The translations under genes and the position numbers were made by a program. A stretch of DNA of 64,000 nucleotides from UMGS1370 sp046957575 (lineage in GTDB: Bacteria; Bacillota; Clostridia; Lachnospirales; Lachnospiraceae), in the NCBI GenBank assembly GCA_046957575.1, contig JBKUOG010000002.1:62001-126000 (forward strand), given 5' to 3'. The notes under the pieces are model-generated. The model had not been told where the DNA came from. It was given only the letters and a program-made list of their open reading frames with translations, and did no database searches. Position 1 is the first letter of the stretch; each line of letters starts with the position of its first letter. Shown one piece after another: positions 17,444-25,382 of the stretch.

Positions 17444-18412
17444 CTAATATAGATGACAGGCTACCATATGGCCCGGCGCCGCCTCCTTAAATTCCGGAAC
17501 TGCCTGGCTGCAAATTGGCTTTGCATAAGGACATCGGGTATGGAACCGGCATCCGGAAGGCGGATTAATCGGGCTTGGAATGTCGCCCTCAATGCTGCTC
17601 TTTTCCTTCTCCCTGGCAAGCCTGGGATTTGCAATGGGAATACTTCCCAGAAGGCCCTTTGTATAGGGGTGAAGGGGATGGGAGTAAATCTCATCGGCTT
17701 CACAGACTTCCACCAATTGTCCTAAATACATGACGCCCACATCATCGGAGACATAGCGTACCATGGATAAATCATGGGCAATAAACAGATAGGAAATTCC
17801 CTTTTCTTCCTGGAAATCTTTTAGTAAATTCACTACCTGGGCCTGGATGGAAACGTCCAGAGCAGAAATCGGCTCATCGCAGATTACCAGGTCCGGCTGC
17901 AGAATCAGCGCCCTTGCAATGCCGACTCTCTGTCTCTGGCCGCCGGAAAACTCATGGGCATAGCGGTTAGCGTGTTCTTTCGTAAGCCCTACCCGCTCCA
18001 GCATCGGATAGACCAGCTCGTTGGCATCTTCTTTTTTCTTTACGATATGATGGGCCATCAACGGCTCTGCAATAATATCCCTGACCGTCATTCTGGCGTT
18101 TAACGAAGCGTACGGATCCTGGAAAATCATCTGCATTTTCTTGCGGATAGGCTGCAGCTTTTTCTGGCTGTATTCGGTAATGTCTTCCCCGTCTAATATG
18201 ATTTTTCCTGACGTAGGTTCATAAATACGGATAATCGTACGGGCACAGCTGGATTTGCCGCAGCCTGACTCTCCTACCAGTCCCAGGGTCTTTCCCCGTT
18301 CCAGACGGAAGCTGACGCCATCCACTGCATGAACCACCTGTTTTCCTGAACTTCCCACATTAAAATGTTTGGTCAGGTTGGAAACCTCCAATACAATCTG
18401 TGATTGACTCAT
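17444..18412 (-). CDS. oppF: oligopeptide ABC transporter ATPase OppF
   Basis: A 322-residue ATPase with Walker A GLVGESGCGKSS, the signature EFSGGQRQRVGIARAL, Walker B LVICDEP and a switch His (FIAHDLS). The C-terminal oligopeptide/dipeptide domain has four Cys (SGCRFHTRCPYAKPIC ... MVACHLY), which in related proteins bind an Fe-S cluster. It starts 17 bp after oppD. Confidence 0.96.
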   Translation of the reverse strand: MSQSQIVLEVSNLTKHFNVGSSGKQVVHAVDGVSFRLERGKTLGLVGESGCGKSSCARTIIRIYEPTSGKIILDGEDITEYSQKKLQPIRKKMQMIFQDPYASLNARMTVRDIIAEPLMAHHIVKKKEDANELVYPMLERVGLTKEHANRYAHEFSGGQRQRVGIARALILQPDLVICDEPISALDVSIQAQVVNLLKDFQEEKGISYLFIAHDLSMVRYVSDDVGVMYLGQLVEVCEADEIYSHPLHPYTKGLLGSIPIANPRLAREKEKSSIEGDIPSPINPPSGCRFHTRCPYAKPICSQAVPEFKEAAPGHMVACHLY

Positions 18413-18429
18413 AATCTTCTCTTCCTTTT

Positions 18430-19437
18430 TTACTGTTTTGCAAACGGATTGTGATCACTGGGCGCATCTTTATCCAAGAGCCAGCAGCGGGACCGGTGTC
18501 CTTCTCCCACTTCTGTAAAATCCGGACATTCGCTGGCGCAGATATTTCTGGCATATGGACAGCGGGGAGCAAACGGACAGCCCTTTGGCGGATTCGTCAT
18601 ATCCGGCGGAGAACCTGGAATCGGGGTCAGCCGCTTTTTCTTATCCTGACCAAGTCTTGGGATCGATTCCAAAAGTCCCAATGTATAGGGATGACTGGGA
18701 TTTTCAAAAATATCGTCAATGGAAGCTTCTTCCATAATCAGACCGCCGTACATGACAATGACTCTGGTACACAGTTCTGCAACTACTCCTAAATCATGGG
18801 TGATAAACATAATGCTGGTTCCGAACTCTTTCTGCAGGCCCCGAAGCTGTTTTAAAATCTGGTCCTGTATGGTCACGTCTAACGCTGTCGTTGGTTCATC
18901 TGCAATCAGCAAATCCGGTTTGTTCGCCAGCGCCATAGCAATCATCACTCTTTGCCGCATACCGCCGGAAAACTCGTGAGGGTAAGAATTGTACCGTTTC
19001 TCCGGTTCCGGTATCCGGACTCTGGAAAACAGTTCTAAAACCTCTTTTTTCAGTTCCTCTTTTCCCATCTCCTTATGATGTTCCTTCAGCATCTCTGCTA
19101 CCTGTTTTCCCACTGGAATCAAGGGATTTAACGAAGACATGGGATCCTGGAAAATCATAGAAATTTTCCCGCCGCGGATTTTTCTCATCTGGGTTTTATT
19201 AAACTTTGCCAAATCCTGTCCTTCAAACAGGATGGTTCCTTCCTTTACCCGTCCGGTATCTACCAACAGCTTTAATATAGACATGGACGTAACGCTTTTT
19301 CCGCTGCCGGACTCTCCTACAATTCCTAAAATATCACCTTTATTGACAGAAAAGCTGACGCCGCGCACCGCCTGCACTTCCCCATTGCTGGTGAAAAACG
19401 ATGTTTTTAAATTTTCTACCTGTAAAATCGCATCCAT
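18430..19437 (-). CDS. oppD: oligopeptide ABC transporter ATPase OppD
   Basis: A 335-residue ATPase: Walker A GIVGESGSGKSVTSM, signature EFSGGMRQRVMIAMAL, Walker B LLIADEP, switch FITHDLGV. The C-terminal Cys-containing domain (GCPFAPRCPYARNICASECP) matches OppD/DppD. It pairs with OppF to drive peptide uptake. It lies between oppC and oppF with gaps under 20 bp. Confidence 0.96.
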   Translation of the reverse strand: MDAILQVENLKTSFFTSNGEVQAVRGVSFSVNKGDILGIVGESGSGKSVTSMSILKLLVDTGRVKEGTILFEGQDLAKFNKTQMRKIRGGKISMIFQDPMSSLNPLIPVGKQVAEMLKEHHKEMGKEELKKEVLELFSRVRIPEPEKRYNSYPHEFSGGMRQRVMIAMALANKPDLLIADEPTTALDVTIQDQILKQLRGLQKEFGTSIMFITHDLGVVAELCTRVIVMYGGLIMEEASIDDIFENPSHPYTLGLLESIPRLGQDKKKRLTPIPGSPPDMTNPPKGCPFAPRCPYARNICASECPDFTEVGEGHRSRCWLLDKDAPSDHNPFAKQ

Positions 19438-19455
19438 GTTTCTCTCTCCTGCCCA

Positions 19456-20607
19456 CTATTTTTTCAATTTCGGATCCAACGCATCCCGAAGACCGTCTCC
19501 CACAAAGTTAAATGCAAACATAATAATGCAGATAACCAAAGCCGGAATAAACATCTGGTGGGGACAAATTCTTAAGTTTTCTGCCGCATCGTTGCACATA
19601 GTTCCCAGACTTGCTAACGGCGGCTTTAATCCAATGCCCAGATAGCTTAAAAATGCCTCCATAAAAATTGCGGATGGTATCAGCATGGTTACGGTAACCA
19701 GAATGGAACCCATTGCATTGGGAATCAGATGTTCCAGCAGAATGGTTTTCGTCGAAGATCCAATGGTTTTTGCCGCCATAACAAATTCCTGCTCTTTTAA
19801 GCTTAACACCTGTCCTCTGACAACCCGCGCCATGTCTACCCAGTATACGCTTCCCAGAGCGATGATAATACTGGTAAGGCCGTCTCCTAAAAGCACCATA
19901 ATCAGAATGACATACAGGGTAAGGGGTATGGTGCTGATAATATCCACAATACGCATCATGACCGCGTCCACGTTTCCGCCTGCATAACCGGCAATCCCGC
20001 CGTACAGAATCCCGATTACCATATTCACTGCCGCCGCTACAAAGGCTACCAGCAGGGAAACCCTGGTTCCGTACATCAGACGGGTCAGAATATCTCTTCC
20101 CAGCGCGTCAGTTCCCAAAAGATAGGACTTGTTCCAGATACGTTCCGACGGATAAATAACCTTTGTCTCCTGATCGGCGATCACATAAGGCTTCTGGCCG
20201 TAATAAAGGGCAATTTCTGTTCCATTATAATCAAAAATCGTCATCATCTGGTCATCTTCACTGCGAACCTTGTTTAACTGCCCTCCCAGTGTACCGTCCG
20301 GATTGACGTACAGCACTTTCAGGGACTGGGTAATGTAGAGATGGCCATTGTTATCTGGAGTTTGAAATACCTTCATCAGAGGCGGAATGTTTACCACCTC
20401 CAGATTCTGGGTAGAATAATCGTAATCCGTAAAGCTTGGACCTATAATCGAAAATACCATCAGCATCAGGATAATGATAAATCCTGCAATAGCGGTCGGT
20501 TTTTTCCGGAACCGGAACCAGACGTCTCCTGCAAAGGTTCTGTTTTTCCCCCAGATTTTCTCTCGATCCTCGTTGGTTGAGGAAAGTAATTCCCATTTTT
20601 GTTCCAT
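19456..20607 (-). CDS. oppC: oligopeptide ABC transporter permease OppC
   Basis: A 383-residue inner membrane permease. An N-terminal helix (IAGFIIILMLMVFSIIGP) is followed by an extracellular insertion of about 100 residues, longer than in the E. coli protein. The five-helix core has the EAA-type loop (VMAAKTIGSSTKTILLEHL). It starts 14 bp after oppB. Confidence 0.94.
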   Translation of the reverse strand: MEQKWELLSSTNEDREKIWGKNRTFAGDVWFRFRKKPTAIAGFIIILMLMVFSIIGPSFTDYDYSTQNLEVVNIPPLMKVFQTPDNNGHLYITQSLKVLYVNPDGTLGGQLNKVRSEDDQMMTIFDYNGTEIALYYGQKPYVIADQETKVIYPSERIWNKSYLLGTDALGRDILTRLMYGTRVSLLVAFVAAAVNMVIGILYGGIAGYAGGNVDAVMMRIVDIISTIPLTLYVILIMVLLGDGLTSIIIALGSVYWVDMARVVRGQVLSLKEQEFVMAAKTIGSSTKTILLEHLIPNAMGSILVTVTMLIPSAIFMEAFLSYLGIGLKPPLASLGTMCNDAAENLRICPHQMFIPALVICIIMFAFNFVGDGLRDALDPKLKK

Positions 20608-20621
20608 TTTCTCTCTCCTGC

Positions 20622-21545
20622 CTATTCATATTTGATTCGCGGGTCAATGAGACAGTAGAATATATCTACTATAAAAATCATGGCCATCAAGAAGGTGGCG
20701 TAAAAAATGGTAACACCCATAATCGTGGTGTAATCCCGCTGGGATACGCTGTTTACAAAATGTACGCCCAGACCTGGGATGGCAAAAATCTTTTCAATTA
20801 CAAAGCTTCCGGTCAGCAGTCCCGCTATGGTTGGCCCCAGCACCGTAACAACTGGTATCAGGGCGTTTCTCATGGCGTGGCTCAAAATTACTTTTGTCTC
20901 AGAAAGGCCTTTCGCCCTGGCGGTACGGATATAATCCTGACCCATAACTTCCAACAGGCTGGATCGCATCAGGCGGGCAATATAGCTGATAGAATAACCG
21001 CCCAGAGCAATTACTGGAAGAATGTAACCTTTCCAGGTATCTACACCGTAAGTCGGCAGCCAGTTCAGACGGAACGAGAATATGTAGATCAGCACCGACG
21101 CAATGACAAAAGAAGGAATCGTAACGCCAATGGTGGCAACTGCCATAATGGCCATGTCCTGCCACTTTCCATTTTTTACTGCTGCCAGAATCCCCATAGG
21201 AATCGCAGTCAGTAAAACAAAAATAATGGTAACAACGCCCAGCTTTGCGGAAACTGGAAATCCATTACGGATAAAGTCATTGACGGTTTTGCCGCGGTAC
21301 TGATAGGAAGGGCCGAAATCGCCTCTCACCACACCGCCCAGATAATCGAAAAACTGTTCATACAGCGGCGCGTCCAGATTGTACTTTGCATTTAACGCTG
21401 CCTCTACTTCGGCAGAAACGTTTTTATTGCTGGTAAAAGGCCCGCCTGGTACGGAGTGCATGATCAGAAATGTCAGCAGGATAATAAAAAACAACGCCAC
21501 AATCATCATGCAGAACCGCTTCGCAAAATATTTCCACATATCCAA
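20622..21545 (-). CDS. oppB: oligopeptide ABC transporter permease OppB
   Basis: A 307-residue permease with six predicted helices and the EAA loop YIRTARAKGLSETKVILSHA. The N-terminus (MWKYFAKRFCMMIVALFFII) and the periplasmic stretch with GPSYQYRGKTVNDFI are typical of OppB. It is the first gene of the operon, with a promoter upstream. Confidence 0.95.
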   Translation of the reverse strand: MDMWKYFAKRFCMMIVALFFIILLTFLIMHSVPGGPFTSNKNVSAEVEAALNAKYNLDAPLYEQFFDYLGGVVRGDFGPSYQYRGKTVNDFIRNGFPVSAKLGVVTIIFVLLTAIPMGILAAVKNGKWQDMAIMAVATIGVTIPSFVIASVLIYIFSFRLNWLPTYGVDTWKGYILPVIALGGYSISYIARLMRSSLLEVMGQDYIRTARAKGLSETKVILSHAMRNALIPVVTVLGPTIAGLLTGSFVIEKIFAIPGLGVHFVNSVSQRDYTTIMGVTIFYATFLMAMIFIVDIFYCLIDPRIKYE

Positions 21546-21569
21546 ACCCCTCTCTTAGATATTTTCGTT

Positions 21570-21599
21570 ATCATAGCACAAGATACTGTGTCTTGTCAA
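21570..21599 (-). promoter_or_regulatory. promoter of the opp operon
   Basis: TTGACA (21594-21599) and TATGAT (21570-21575) with an 18-bp spacer on the minus strand. Confidence 0.7.
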
Positions 21600-21665
21600 C
21601 GCTTTAATTTGATAATATAGTAAGTTAGTGCATTAGTAGCAAAACACTTTGACAAATTATTTAAA

Positions 21666-21726
21666 AAGCAAAAAAGCTGCTGCAAAACCAAAGACAGAAT
21701 TCTCCATCTTGATTTTACAACAGCTT
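21666..21726 (-). terminator. terminator of infC-rpmI-rplT
   Basis: On the minus strand AAGCTGTTGTAAAA pairs with TTTTGCAGCAGCTT (two mismatches) across a long loop and is followed by TTTTTTGCTTTTT, just after the rplT stop. Confidence 0.8.
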
Positions 21727-21762
21727 CTTCGCCGTTTCGATTTATCGAACAATCAGCAACAA

Positions 21763-22119
21763 TTATGCTAATTTAGATTTTGCTAACTCAGCTAACTTTG
21801 CAAATCCTTCTGCATCGTTGATAGCCATATCAGATAATACCTTACGGTTCATCTCAACACCAGCTAACTTTAAGCCGTACATGAACTTGCTGTAGGACAG
21901 GCCGTTGATACGTGCTGCAGCGTTGATACGTGCAATCCATAACTGTCTGAACTGTCTCTTTCTCTCCTTACGTCCGGAGTAGGAGCTGGTTAATGCTCTC
22001 ATTACGGACTGTTTTGCGATTCTATACTGTTTGGAACGAGCGCCTCTGTAGCCCTTAGCCAGCTTTAACACTCTGTTATGTTTCTTCTTAGCGTTCATAC
22101 CGCCTTTAATTCTTGCCAT
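21763..22119 (-). CDS. rplT: 50S ribosomal protein L20
   Basis: A 118-residue L20 of normal length beginning MARIKGGMNAKKKHNRVLKL and rich in Arg/Lys, with the family segments AKGYRGARSKQYR and QFRQLWIARINAAARINGLSY. It is last in infC-rpmI-rplT. L20 is often the repressor or attenuator ligand of this operon in Firmicutes. Confidence 0.98.
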   Translation of the reverse strand: MARIKGGMNAKKKHNRVLKLAKGYRGARSKQYRIAKQSVMRALTSSYSGRKERKRQFRQLWIARINAAARINGLSYSKFMYGLKLAGVEMNRKVLSDMAINDAEGFAKLAELAKSKLA

Positions 22120-22152
22120 CGGTCATTTCCTCCTTCTTAATTCAACGTCAAC

Positions 22153-22350
22153 TTACAGATATGGTAAAATCTTCTTCATTACTTTGCTGTTGGTAGCATC
22201 AGTAACGATATCTTTTCTAAGATTTCTCTTTCTCTTGGTTGACTTCTTAGTTAAGATATGGGATTTGTACGCTTTGTTGCGAACCAGCTTACCGGTTCCG
22301 GTCTTTTTGAAACGCTTTGCTGCTGCTCTGCTTGTTTTTAATTTTGGCAT
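22153..22350 (-). CDS. rpmI: 50S ribosomal protein L35
   Basis: A 65-residue L35: MPKLKTSRAAAKRFKKTGTGK, then HILTKKSTKRKRNLRK and the ending KKILPYL. It lies between infC (28 bp) and rplT (33 bp). Confidence 0.98.
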   Translation of the reverse strand: MPKLKTSRAAAKRFKKTGTGKLVRNKAYKSHILTKKSTKRKRNLRKDIVTDATNSKVMKKILPYL

Positions 22351-22378
22351 TGTAGTTTCCTCCTTAATCAGTTCTATT

Positions 22379-22885
22379 TTAACGTTTTGCAGTTAAAAAA
22401 ATGACCATACTTCTGCCCTCTACCTTAGCTGGCTTGTCGATTGCGGCAATGTCAGCCAGACCCTGGGCAAAATCATCTAAAATATACTTAGATTTGGACA
22501 TATGAGCCATCTCACGGCCGCGGAACCGCAAGGTTACCTTGACCTTATCGCCCTTTTCCAGGAACTTTCTTGCAGCTCCCATCTTTGTATTCAAATCATT
22601 GGTGTCGATGTTCGGGGATAAACGAACTTCCTTAATCTCGATTACCTTCTGTTTCTTCTTTGCTTCCTTCTCCTTACGAGCCAGCTCGTAACGGTACTTG
22701 CCGTAATCGATAATCTTGCATACCGGCGGCTTTGCAGTAGGCGCAATCTTTACCAGGTCTAACTCAGCCTCCTGTGCCATCCGAAAAGCTTCTTTTGCGG
22801 ACATAATGCCAAGCTGACTTCCGTCTTCTCCGATCAGCCGGACTTCCTTGTCTCTAATTTGTTCGTTAATCATTAACTCGCTAAT
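22379..22885 (-). CDS. infC: translation initiation factor IF-3, ATT start codon
   Basis: A 168-residue IF-3. The best start is ATT at 22885 (reading ISELMINEQIRDKEVRLI), with GGAGGTG seven bases before it. The next ATG (22873) has no ribosome binding site. AUU starts are known in infC and allow IF-3 to repress its own translation by rejecting non-standard start codons. The upstream in-frame extension to 22975 is leader RNA, not protein. Family text includes IDYGKYRYELARKEKEAKKKQ and VTLRFRGREMAH. Confidence 0.93.
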   Translation of the reverse strand: MSELMINEQIRDKEVRLIGEDGSQLGIMSAKEAFRMAQEAELDLVKIAPTAKPPVCKIIDYGKYRYELARKEKEAKKKQKVIEIKEVRLSPNIDTNDLNTKMGAARKFLEKGDKVKVTLRFRGREMAHMSKSKYILDDFAQGLADIAAIDKPAKVEGRSMVIFLTAKR

Positions 22886-23115
22886 GGTCGTACACCTCCA
22901 TATAATATATGATATGATAAGAATTGGGAACATCTGCCATACCAGATGACAGATATAAAAAAAGCAGATAGACAATCATCTATCCACCTGTCATACGCTA
23001 CCAAGCACTGCAAAACAACTCAATATCAGCTTATGTAGTCTGTTATGAACCTGGGTCACTGACTCGTGCCGAGGTGAGGCGGATACCTGCTTTCCTGTCT
23101 GTTGCTTTCACAACT
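22886..23115 (-). promoter_or_regulatory. structured leader and attenuator of infC-rpmI-rplT
   Basis: The leader runs from the promoter start point (about 23115) to infC. It holds a terminator-like hairpin at 22957-22988 (minus strand GGTGGATAGA-loop-TCTATCTGC, then TTTTTTT). A second small hairpin CATCTG-CCATAC-CAGATG follows at about 22931-22948. The position matches L20-type attenuator leaders of Firmicutes. I could not match it to a specific leader family. Confidence 0.65.
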
Positions 23116-23121
23116 TTTATT

Positions 23122-23150
23122 AGTATACTATGGATAAACAGGTTTGTCAA
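23122..23150 (-). promoter_or_regulatory. promoter of infC-rpmI-rplT
   Basis: TTGACA (23145-23150) and TATACT (23122-23127) with a 17-bp spacer, a near-consensus housekeeping promoter. Confidence 0.85.
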
Positions 23151-23248
23151 GGGCTATTTTCTATTTTATCATGTTTTAATAACAGTTCAGTCGAATTTAA
23201 CCATTTTTAAATTAGTGAATATCTTTACAACCTAATCATTAAATCACT

Positions 23249-23305
23249 TTATTTTCCAAATAACACTCCGTTATCTTTTGCTGATTCTCTCCCTACATTT
23301 TCCAT
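23249..23305 (-). CDS. 18-codon ORF overlapping the DUF3990 stop
   Basis: ATG at 23303-23305 overlaps the DUF3990 stop codon as TAATG. The preceding GAGGAGG, inside the DUF3990 gene, is an excellent ribosome binding site. The frame encodes MENVGRESAKDNGVLFGK. It may be a real tiny peptide, or the remains of a longer partner gene. Confidence 0.35.
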   Translation of the reverse strand: MENVGRESAKDNGVLFGK

Positions 23306-23766
23306 TACAAAACCTCCTCAAATCCTCTGTATTCCAGGCATTTTAGCGCTTCCTTTGTACAGAAATTAATTTGATGCGTCGGATATTTAAATTTCGCCAA
23401 TACCCAGAACTGCTCTCTTGTAATGCTTCCATCCATGTAATCAGATACATAATTATAAATTTGGTCATCTGCCATTGCCCCAATTACAATATCATACGAG
23501 TGTTTCTTACCGCTTCTGCAATCAATAATAAAATCCAGCCATTCATCCGTCATTTCTTTAAATTCTTTTATTTGCAAATCAGAATTCAAACGCACATCAT
23601 AAATAGACACAATTTTTGTATCATATCGTTTTGCCCGCCGCTGTGCCTGTTCTTTTATAATTGTACAGTAAAATCCTGTTCCAAAGTCCTTTGTATTTCT
23701 TCCAATACGGATTTCAGGATTTTCAATTGGAATATAACTGCCACAGTATACTGTCATTTTTGCCAC
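23305..23766 (-). CDS. DUF3990 domain protein, ADP-ribosyltransferase-like
   Basis: A 153-residue protein with VYCGSYIPIENPEIRIGRN, KDFGTGFYCTIIKEQAQRRAKRY and later DIVIGAMADDQIYNYV, the pattern of DUF3990. That family is remotely related to ADP-ribosyltransferase folds and often sits in toxin-antitoxin-like pairs with small DUF3791 proteins. No DUF3791 partner is visible here. The gene is AT-rich compared with neighbours (about one third G+C in a sampled line), suggesting acquisition. Function is inferred from the family only. Confidence 0.75.
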   Translation of the reverse strand: MAKMTVYCGSYIPIENPEIRIGRNTKDFGTGFYCTIIKEQAQRRAKRYDTKIVSIYDVRLNSDLQIKEFKEMTDEWLDFIIDCRSGKKHSYDIVIGAMADDQIYNYVSDYMDGSITREQFWVLAKFKYPTHQINFCTKEALKCLEYRGFEEVL

Positions 23767-23894
23767 TTAGCATCTACCTTTCTCCATTTCCATACCGTAA
23801 GTATAACACGAACCGCTGTTGTTGGCTACCGGAACCCACTTGGAAACCTGTCAAAGCCCTGCCTCTGTCAGCTTTTCCGGATACCTGACAGCTG

Positions 23895-23946
23895 CAAAAA
23901 AGCCAGCCCGGACAGCATCTAATCCTGCTGCCCAGACTGGCTTTTT
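23895..23946. terminator. bidirectional terminator after the DUF1540 gene
   Basis: AAAAAGCCAG ... CTGGCTTTTT, a 10-bp stem that includes the A and T runs, 35 bp after the DUF1540 stop. Confidence 0.75.
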
Positions 23947-23980
23947 ATTTGCAACCTTGTCACTTCTTATTTTATGAATC

Positions 23981-24295
23981 TCATCTGGCCTTAAAGCTGG
24001 TGCACTCGGTCTGGCTGGCGCTGTTTGCCTTGCCGCCGCCGATTCCGATGTGCTCTGCCGCGCAGCGATGTCCCTCGTTGTAAACACAGTTTACTGCTTC
24101 GCAGTTGACTTCCAGACGGCTTTCCGGTGTCTTAAACAGGTTTTTAAAAGAATCTCCTGTATTTTCATCAAAACTTCCGCAGCAGGTATCGCACTTGTCT
24201 TTGGCTGTCTGACCCTCGACTACAATTCCCTGTTTGCAGCAGCAGTTTTCTGCATTGTGGACACAACTGGTTACATTACAATCTAACTTTGTCAT
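23981..24295 (-). CDS. DUF1540 protein, two Cys-rich repeats
   Basis: A 104-residue protein with two DUF1540-type units: LDCNVTSCVHNAENCCCK near the N-terminus and VNCEAVNCVYNEGHRCAA near residue 63. Each is followed by a Gly-rich turn. The regularly spaced Cys suggest metal binding or cross-linking. DUF1540 proteins are common in spore-forming Clostridia; the function is unknown. The start has AAAGGAGGAAACCAGA upstream. Confidence 0.88.
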   Translation of the reverse strand: MTKLDCNVTSCVHNAENCCCKQGIVVEGQTAKDKCDTCCGSFDENTGDSFKNLFKTPESRLEVNCEAVNCVYNEGHRCAAEHIGIGGGKANSASQTECTSFKAR

Positions 24296-24341
24296 TCTGG
24301 TTTCCTCCTTTACCCTTACGTTTGTTTGGGGTTGACAAAGT

Positions 24342-24371
24342 TAGTATGTCTTAAAAAAATGATTTTATGTA
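24342..24371 (-). promoter_or_regulatory. possible sigma-G promoter of the DUF1540 gene
   Basis: CATACTA (24342-24348) matches the sigma-G -10 fully. TACATA (24366-24371), 17 bp upstream, matches the -35 in part. Compare the better match before spoVAD. Confidence 0.35.
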
Positions 24372-25382
24372 TGCCTCGATTTTATAAATTGCAATGGTCC
24401 AAATCCAGGTCAGGGCAAAGGTCATCAAAAGCATGGTGAAAATTTCCCTGGTGCTTGGCGCAGTTCCGGCAAAGTGTCCGGTAATTGCCTGGGCAGCTAC
24501 ATGGTGGGTCAAAAATACGCCGTAGCTTACGGCTGCCAGACGGCTGATACCGCGTTTTAACGCCCCTGTTTTTTCCAGCCAGACAGAAGCTCCCATCCAG
24601 AACAGATAAAAAATCACGCTGAAAATCAAAAAAGACACTTCTCTTCCAAACTGTCCCACTCCGTTTGTCATAGGCACAAAAATCCAGAGAACCACGCCTG
24701 CCGCGCTGATGGCCCAGATATAGGAAAGCGCGTTTGGTTTCTGTTTTGAAATCTTCTGGCGGGATTCTTCCAGCCAGGCTCCCAGTACAAAATAAAAAAT
24801 TCCGGTAATAGGGTTCTGCTTAATTTCCATAGGAAACGGATTGGCTGAAAACAGCCACAATGCAGCAAGCAGGGAGACTGCCAGAAGAATATGCCGGTTT
24901 TTCTGATAGCATATCCGGATAAGAGGAAACAATGCGTACAGAATAATGATGCTTCCCAAAAACCATTCTCCTACCATATAAAAAGTAGGAACCAGATGCG
25001 CCAGCCAGCCGTCCATCCCGATAACAGACCAGAAAATCGCCTTTGTCGGGATAATCCGGTACACTTCCTTTAACTGCCAGAACACCCAGAAAAAGGCCAT
25101 GACATAGGTAATCCAGAACAGAGGATAGATACTGAAAAACCGTTTTTTATAAAATTGTTTTAAATCCAGTTTTCCCTCATTCTGATACCGGTACATAAGA
25201 GCAGCTCCGGAAACCATGAAAAAACAGTAAACTGCAATCATGCCGAAGCTGCCATTGGCGAAGGAATGAAAGTAATCTACCGGCTGGGAAATCGCCAGCG
25301 GAAAATGGTAGACTACAATCATCACTGCGCAGACTGCCCGAATCACATCCAGGTAAAACAGTCTTTTTTGTTTCATATTCAT
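24351..25382 (-). CDS. acyltransferase 3 family membrane protein
   Basis: A 343-residue protein with about ten hydrophobic segments. It opens with the family signature RLFYLDVIRAVCAVMIVVYHF, whose Arg and His are the usual functional residues. Such proteins O-acylate cell surface sugars or peptidoglycan. The start overlaps the thrS stop (TAATG); a second ATG two codons in (25376) is also possible. Confidence 0.9.
   Translation of the reverse strand: MNMKQKRLFYLDVIRAVCAVMIVVYHFPLAISQPVDYFHSFANGSFGMIAVYCFFMVSGAALMYRYQNEGKLDLKQFYKKRFFSIYPLFWITYVMAFFWVFWQLKEVYRIIPTKAIFWSVIGMDGWLAHLVPTFYMVGEWFLGSIIILYALFPLIRICYQKNRHILLAVSLLAALWLFSANPFPMEIKQNPITGIFYFVLGAWLEESRQKISKQKPNALSYIWAISAAGVVLWIFVPMTNGVGQFGREVSFLIFSVIFYLFWMGASVWLEKTGALKRGISRLAAVSYGVFLTHHVAAQAITGHFAGTAPSTREIFTMLLMTFALTWIWTIAIYKIEAYIKSFF

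Noticed and set aside
20577..21215. 212-codon plus-strand open frame
   Set aside because: It lies antisense to oppB and oppC, is rich in His, Asn and Arg without domain character, and has no independent signal.
23371..23922. 183-codon plus-strand open frame
   Set aside because: It is mostly the antisense shadow of the DUF3990 gene, Cys/His/Ile-rich with no recognisable domain or ribosome binding site.
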